DNA of 11,446 bases from Thoreauomyces humboldtii. Its lineage: Eukaryota; Chytridiomycota; Chytridiomycetes; Spizellomycetales; Powellomycetaceae. The notes beneath the pieces were generated by a model, which searched no databases, was not told where the DNA came from, and worked only from the letters and a program-made list of their open reading frames with translations. Location: positions 1 through 11,446 of the forward strand of contig JADGJA010000743.1 of assembly GCA_027596035.1 (NCBI GenBank), given 5' to 3'. This document shows, piece after piece, positions 7,934 through 11,446 of the stretch (positions are counted from its first letter, which is position 1; every line of letters begins with the position of its first letter). The translations under genes and the position numbers were made by a program.

Positions 7934-9340
7934 ATGATCCAACCTTCGGTTGACCTGCAAGTGAGCTGTGTGTACGGCTTCATATACACCAATGCCCAAG
8001 CGAATGTCTCAGTCACGCCGGACGATGCGATGCTATTCTGCGCAGAGCAACTGGGCGCGTACGGTCTCGGACTAGCAAATGAAATAGGTGCGAGTCTGTG
8101 TTTTCCGGACGTGGAAAACGAGAATCTTGGCTCAATTCCAGCCTCTTACCTTCCAGCTGGAATGTTTGGCGGGCCGGGCATCATCTTGGGCACTGCCATA
8201 CCCCTTCTGGTGGTCTCCATCTTCATTTCTCTCGCTCGAGTGAAGAAAATCAGAAACCCTCGCTCGATCACTTTGCTGATCGCCAGCCTGGGCAACGTGG
8301 TCCTGCTCATCTCCATTGCTTGCGCAATGCGAAATGCCCAATCCGCCGGTCGCGGCACCGACTTGGCCGGTTTCGTTGGTGTCGACATCCTCGTGGTGTT
8401 TCTGGCGGCGGCTGGATCGACCCGTTTCGTGCAGGTCAATGGAAACACCCCCATGAGAAGCCTAGCCACTTTTTCTCACTTGCTCAAGCTCTCTTTGTGT
8501 GTTTTCAGGTTTTGGGCAACCCAGACCGACGGATCTTGCTACAACGCATCATGTCTGCAGGTCTCTTCATTTACGGAATCATTCTCATGGTCATGGGCTA
8601 CCGGGAGATCAATGCAACGAAAACCTATCCGACGGACTTTTCGTACGCAATCGTCGTACTACTTTATGGGCCGATCATATATTACTTCCTAGGAGGTACG
8701 ATCACCGAGCTTCCTGCCAGCTGTATCTATGCTCAGCTGACGAGCAACACACGCTCAGGTGTCTTCTGTTTTTCCTGGAACCTCCCTACGTTCAAACCAA
8801 CTCAGGTCGTGCAAGAGCGAGACCCTTTCGCGACGCTTAAGACTGTCCGTTTGATCAACGACGTCTCCATGGGTTTGATACTGCTCCTATGCATCGCTGA
8901 GCTAGCCATCATCATTCCCCTGAAGGGTACGGCAGCACGACTCCCGCCAACTGCGATACATGAACTGAACTGATGATCTTGGTTTCCCAGCATCCCCTTA
9001 CAACAACCAGTGTGCCTGTCTATTCGGGACGAGCATCCTCTTCATAGAAAACACATTCGAAACTGCCACCAACTCCATGCGCGGCAAGAACCCCTTCTCC
9101 GGCAGCAGTCACCGACCCGGGAACAACCAGTCGACGTCGTTCTTGGGTAGTAAAACAGGAGGCAAAAGCGCCAATGTCAGCGTCAGGGCTGGTTTGAACC
9201 GTCACAACAACGTGCCACCACCGTTGGATCCGCTGTCGGGCAAGCCTGTGCTGGCGCACCCGGCTCACATGGGGCCAACGTCGACTTACGCTTCCGGCGA
9301 AGCTGACGTCGAGGCCGATCACACCCAGTCTATTACTTGA
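7934..9340 (+). CDS. Uncharacterised seven-transmembrane protein, possible receptor-like topology
   Basis: I do not recognise the family. Proposed exons are 7934-8434, 8509-8695, 8759-8926 and 8991-9340 (501+187+168+350 nt), giving 401 residues closing in frame. Introns are 74 nt (GTCAAT..CTCAC..TTTTCAG), 63 nt (GTACGA..CTGAC..CTCAG, stopless) and 64 nt (GTACGG..CCCAG). Hydrophobic segments lie at about 82-101, 111-131, 145-163, 183-198, 213-231, 264-284 and 293-306. The loops after segments 1, 3 and 5 carry most of the Arg/Lys (KKIRNPR; NPDRR; the QERD-to-KTVR loop). The positive-inside rule therefore puts the N-terminus outside and the tail inside. The ~80-residue N-terminal part has three Cys (12, 36, 56) and an NVS glycosylation site, but no cleavable signal peptide. 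The ~95-residue tail is Ser/Thr/Gly-rich and hydrophilic. An additional in-frame 69-nt intron (8088-8156) within exon 1 is possible and would remove residues 52-74. The topology fits a GPCR-like receptor or a small transporter; sequence alone does not decide. Confidence 0.75.
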
Positions 9341-9518
9341 GGACGCAATATCAAGCTTTATTGCAATGGTTCACTTTCTCGCATGCTATCGAATACGGTC
9401 CGAGCCCGTCGGACTGATGCTTGGGGGTGCTGCGCTTTGGCTGGTCTGATTTAAGATTCCTTTCAATCGTAATAACGAAGCTGTTGATAACCGGTGTGTT
9501 CCCACTGCATTGCTCGTC
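9341..9518 (+). promoter_or_regulatory. Intergenic between the 7-TM and ALKBH6 genes
   Basis: 178 bp separate two plus-strand genes. It should hold the 3' end of the first and the promoter of the second. No clear TATA box or plus-strand AATAAA is visible. AATAAA occurs only on the minus strand, at about 9359-9364. Confidence 0.4.
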
Positions 9519-10355
9519 ATGCTGTCACAGCAAACTATAGTTCAGCGGCCTCAGAGAATTGCTGCTGCTCCAGAGACAGTCTGCTACGTCTCAAGCTTCG
9601 TTTCGGAAATGGAGGCCAGCGCGCTGCTGACTGACATCTACACCTCGACGTAAAGAGGAACCACATCTACACCACTTTCTGTACCTCTCTCTCATGCTGG
9701 ATCCTCTGTCACAACCGAATTTTACAGTTCATCTCGACCTTGGAAAACTCTGAAGGGTGGTCGAAGAGCTCAAAACTGGGGCTCCGTCGTGGGAGATGGA
9801 AAGCGACCTGCCCTTGTGGAGCATCCGTTCCCACCCTGGATGCAGGACATCGGCAGGCGGGCGTGGGAAGCAGCTGGGGGAAAGGGGGTGCCTGACAATT
9901 GCCTGGTCAACGAGTACGTTCCAGTACTTTGCATTCCGTGCGGCCCGCATTTGATGGACAGTTCTTTGCGAAGGTATCGAGTGGGCCAAGGGATCCTGCC
10001 ACATGAAGACGGTCCTGCATTTCATCCTCGTGTCGCCACGGTGTCACTCGGATCCTCCACGTCGCTTGATCTGGTGCCGACGTCTGGAGGTTCCGAAACA
10101 CCATGCTCTCTCCTCGTCGAAGCGCGAAGCTTACTTGTTCTGGAGGACCGCGCATACACGCACATGATGCACGGAATTCCAGGTCGGGACTTCGATCCTG
10201 TCGACAACATGGCGAACAGGGACTTGCTGAGACAGCCCTTTGCGGACGGAACGCTTGTTCCGCGATCACAGACGCGGGTCTCGCTCACGTTTCGATCGGC
10301 AGCACAAGGGGTTTCCAGAGTGAAGGTCGCTTCAATTTTGGGTCGACGTTTCTAA
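9519..10355 (+). CDS. AlkB-family 2-oxoglutarate/Fe(II) dioxygenase, ALKBH6-like
   Basis: Exons are 9519-9649, 9728-9913 and 9974-10355 (131+186+382 nt), giving 232 residues, close to human ALKBH6 (238). Intron 1 is 78 nt (GTAAAG..TTTACAG, stop at the donor). Intron 2 is 60 nt (GTACGT..GCGAAG) and has no in-frame stop; removing it gives VNEYRVGQG, like the family's VNEYLPGQG. Exon 1 carries YVSSFVSEMEA, equivalent to the family's Y-I-P-x-F-I/L segment. Exon 2 has GRRAQNWG and PPWMQ. The Fe(II) facial triad is H116 and D118 (PHEDG) plus H172 (MMHGI). The 2-oxoglutarate-binding region is RVSLTFR with R207 and R213. SLLVEARSLLVL is a strong ALKBH6-like strand pair. The family's substrate is not settled; nucleic-acid demethylation or damage response is proposed. 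The protein should be soluble; no targeting signal is visible. The start is the only ATG preceding the conserved first strand in frame. Confidence 0.92.
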
Positions 10356-10401
10356 GAAAGGCTGTTTCTTTCTCCGCCATCGGAGACCTTTCGCTTGTTG
10401 C

Positions 10402-10407
10402 ATAAAA
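10402..10407 (+). terminator. ATAAAA poly(A)-signal-like hexamer for the ALKBH6 gene
   Basis: Lies 47 nt downstream of the ALKBH6 stop. Fungal polyadenylation elements are degenerate, so this is a weak positional call. Confidence 0.3.
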
Positions 10408-10412
10408 TCTGG

Positions 10413-10418
10413 TTTATT
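10413..10418 (-). terminator. AATAAA poly(A)-signal hexamer for the Ras-like gene
   Basis: Exact AATAAA on the minus strand, about 174 nt downstream of the Ras-like stop and only 5 bp from the plus-strand hexamer. If both are used, the two 3' UTRs would end within a few tens of bases of each other or overlap. Confidence 0.35.
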
Positions 10419-10591
10419 AGTGCCGACAACACACAGCGCCCGTCTCAGTGCAGAGCAAGAAAAATGCAGAGGAGGCGATGGTCCTCTTCGGGTCCCAGCA
10501 CCGCCCCGAAGCGACCAGAGCGCTTTCCGATTTCCCCTGCTTTCCCAAAATGTCCTTTTCCTCCACCTCCCATGATGCTTGGTACTCAGTT

Positions 10592-11307
10592 TTACAATAT
10601 CGCGCACTTGAATCCGCTCTTTTTCGCTCCGCGACCGCCGCGTCCCCCCGAGCCGCCTCCCGCACTGCCGCCGCCATGCGTGCTTGGTGACTCTCCGGCC
10701 GGGAAATATCGCCGGCATTCGCGTACCAGTGTGTGGAAGGACTCTGTGACGTTTGTGTTCTCCTGTTCGTTCATGAGCAATGACCGACATTCAGTCTCGA
10801 AAGCTGGGACGATCAAGGAGCAGCGAAAACACTCGCTCTTTTTGTCGCTTTACCTTTGCAGATGTTTTCAGACAGGGGATCTTGTACTGCGAGCAGAAGG
10901 CATCGACCGCTGCTTCGTCCACCTCCTTTTGATCCTCCGGAAGATCCTACAATCAAGAAAAAAGAACGGCCGCCGCACCTGCCCGATCAGTTCGCATTCC
11001 AAATTTGTGAAGCTCGTCAAGCGACAAAGCCATGAGGGATGGGTAGTGTGGGCGCGGCTTACGCATTTGTTGGCGCAGATGACGAGCGGTACGCGTTTCG
11101 TGTCCTTTAGCTTGACGATCTGATCACGCAGTTGCTTGATCTCCTCCCACGTCGCTCTATCGTTGCAGGCAAAGACGAGCAGAAACCCCTTGCCGTCCTT
11201 CAGATGCTGGTCCCGTAGCGCAGTGTACTCGTGCTGTCCGGCCGTGTCGATGATGTTGACGGTGGTGTTCGCACTGTCGACTGTGATGTGTTTGCGGTAG
11301 TTCTCCT
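10592..11307 (-). CDS. Ras-like small GTPase with C-terminal CaaX box (5' end beyond window)
   Basis: Membrane-anchored GTP switch. Minus-strand exons are 11307-11063 (5' partial), 10946-10854 and 10762-10592, with introns of 116 nt (GTAAGC..TGTAG) and 91 nt (GTAAAG..GAACAG). 168 complete codons are visible. NYRK follows switch I, and DTAGQHEYTALRDQ is the G3/switch II region with the catalytic Gln. FLLVF and the Ras-type LRDQIVK helix follow. The G4 motif NKCD is split by an intron (NKC|D), and the G5 motif TSAK ends exactly at the next intron. The tail is a Gly/Arg-rich hypervariable stretch, then AKKSGFK and CAIL. Terminal Leu predicts geranylgeranylation, and the nearby Lys residues would help membrane binding. 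The P-loop (G1) and most of switch I are missing. The acceptor is placed at GATGTAG, which follows a C14 polypyrimidine run on the coding strand. The frame also stays open slightly farther upstream (PTDVEE), so this edge is uncertain. The overall sequence fits Ras better than Rho, Rab or Arf. Confidence 0.9.
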
Positions 11308-11446
11308 CTACATCGGTTGGAAGGGGGGGGGGGGGGCAGGGGAGTGAAAGGGGGAGTGACCAAGTTGGCCCCCCAACCCCAATAAAAAAGTTGACACAGA
11401 AAAAAGAAAAAACCGGGAAAAAAGAAAAAAAAAAAAAAAGGAAAAA
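11308..11446 (-). other. Probable partial intron of the Ras-like gene; low-complexity right edge
   Basis: No coding similarity continues upstream of the Ras-like exon. Read on the minus strand the segment is T-rich, then pyrimidine-rich with C14, ending in GATGTAG. This suits the 3' part of an intron whose donor lies outside the window. The last 50 bases are almost all A on the plus strand, consistent with a contig end. Confidence 0.5.
11323..11336. repeat. G14 homopolymer
   Basis: Fourteen consecutive G residues on the plus strand (C14 on the coding strand of the Ras-like gene), about 15 nt upstream of the proposed acceptor. The run length is unreliable. Confidence 0.9.

Larger units (their letters stand above)
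10356..10591. other. Convergent 3' intergenic between the ALKBH6 and Ras-like genes
   Basis: 236 bp between facing stop codons. It contains the only convincing poly(A)-like hexamers of the window, one for each strand and close together. No open frame here is conserved. Confidence 0.6.

Noticed and set aside
8759..8805. Alternative 7-TM intron from GTGTCT to AACTCAG
   Set aside because: At 47 nt it would break the reading frame if used alone, and the GTACGA..CTGAC..CTCAG intron at 8696-8758 has better signals and phase.
10395..11123. 242-codon plus-strand open frame
   Set aside because: Antisense to the Ras-like exons and introns, which carry DTAGQ, NKCD, TSAK and CaaX motifs on the minus strand.
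1..11446. CRISPR array, insertion sequence, transposon or multi-gene defence/biosynthetic system
   Set aside because: No spaced direct repeats, transposase or reverse-transcriptase motifs, terminal repeats or functionally linked gene set could be found on either strand.

Overview
The window looks like nuclear DNA from a fungus, most likely a basidiomycete (inference). Genes are compact. They are interrupted by 57-116 nt introns with GT..AG ends, and CTRAY-like branch sites lie near most acceptors. The recognisable proteins are eukaryotic housekeeping or signalling types: a P5A-ATPase of the ER, an AlkB-homologue-6 dioxygenase, a prenylated Ras-type GTPase, C2H2 zinc fingers and MsrB. No bacterial, viral, transposon or RNA gene was found. 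Both edges are low-complexity (C16 plus (AC)9 on the left; G14 and A-rich sequence on the right), so this may be an entire small contig.

Layout, left to right. Positions 1-399 hold no recognisable gene. A 3-exon methionine-R-sulfoxide reductase B (MsrB) gene lies at 400-1143 (+). It converges on a 6-exon SPF1-type P5A-ATPase at 5332-1329 (-). A proline-rich C2H2 zinc-finger protein gene, about 7105-5683 (-), sits upstream of SPF1 in the same orientation. A pyrimidine-rich, probably bidirectional intergenic region of about 830 bp separates it from a 4-exon unrecognised seven-transmembrane protein at 7934-9340 (+). Next come a 3-exon ALKBH6-type dioxygenase at 9519-10355 (+) and, converging on it, the 3' three exons of a Ras-like GTPase with C-terminal CAIL (about 11307-10592, -). 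The 5' end of the GTPase gene lies beyond the right edge.

Most of these genes cannot be read as one open frame. I rebuilt 15 introns from splice motifs, phase arithmetic and family signatures; every rebuilt coding sequence closes in frame. Four introns (87, 57, 63 and 60 nt) are multiples of three without a stop, so naive translation silently includes them. The genes show no obvious shared pathway. The neighbourhood is a normal, densely packed piece of chromosome with two convergent gene pairs and one divergent pair. The most novel-looking product is the orphan 7-TM protein, whose charge pattern predicts a GPCR-like topology. I see no convincing new multi-gene system.
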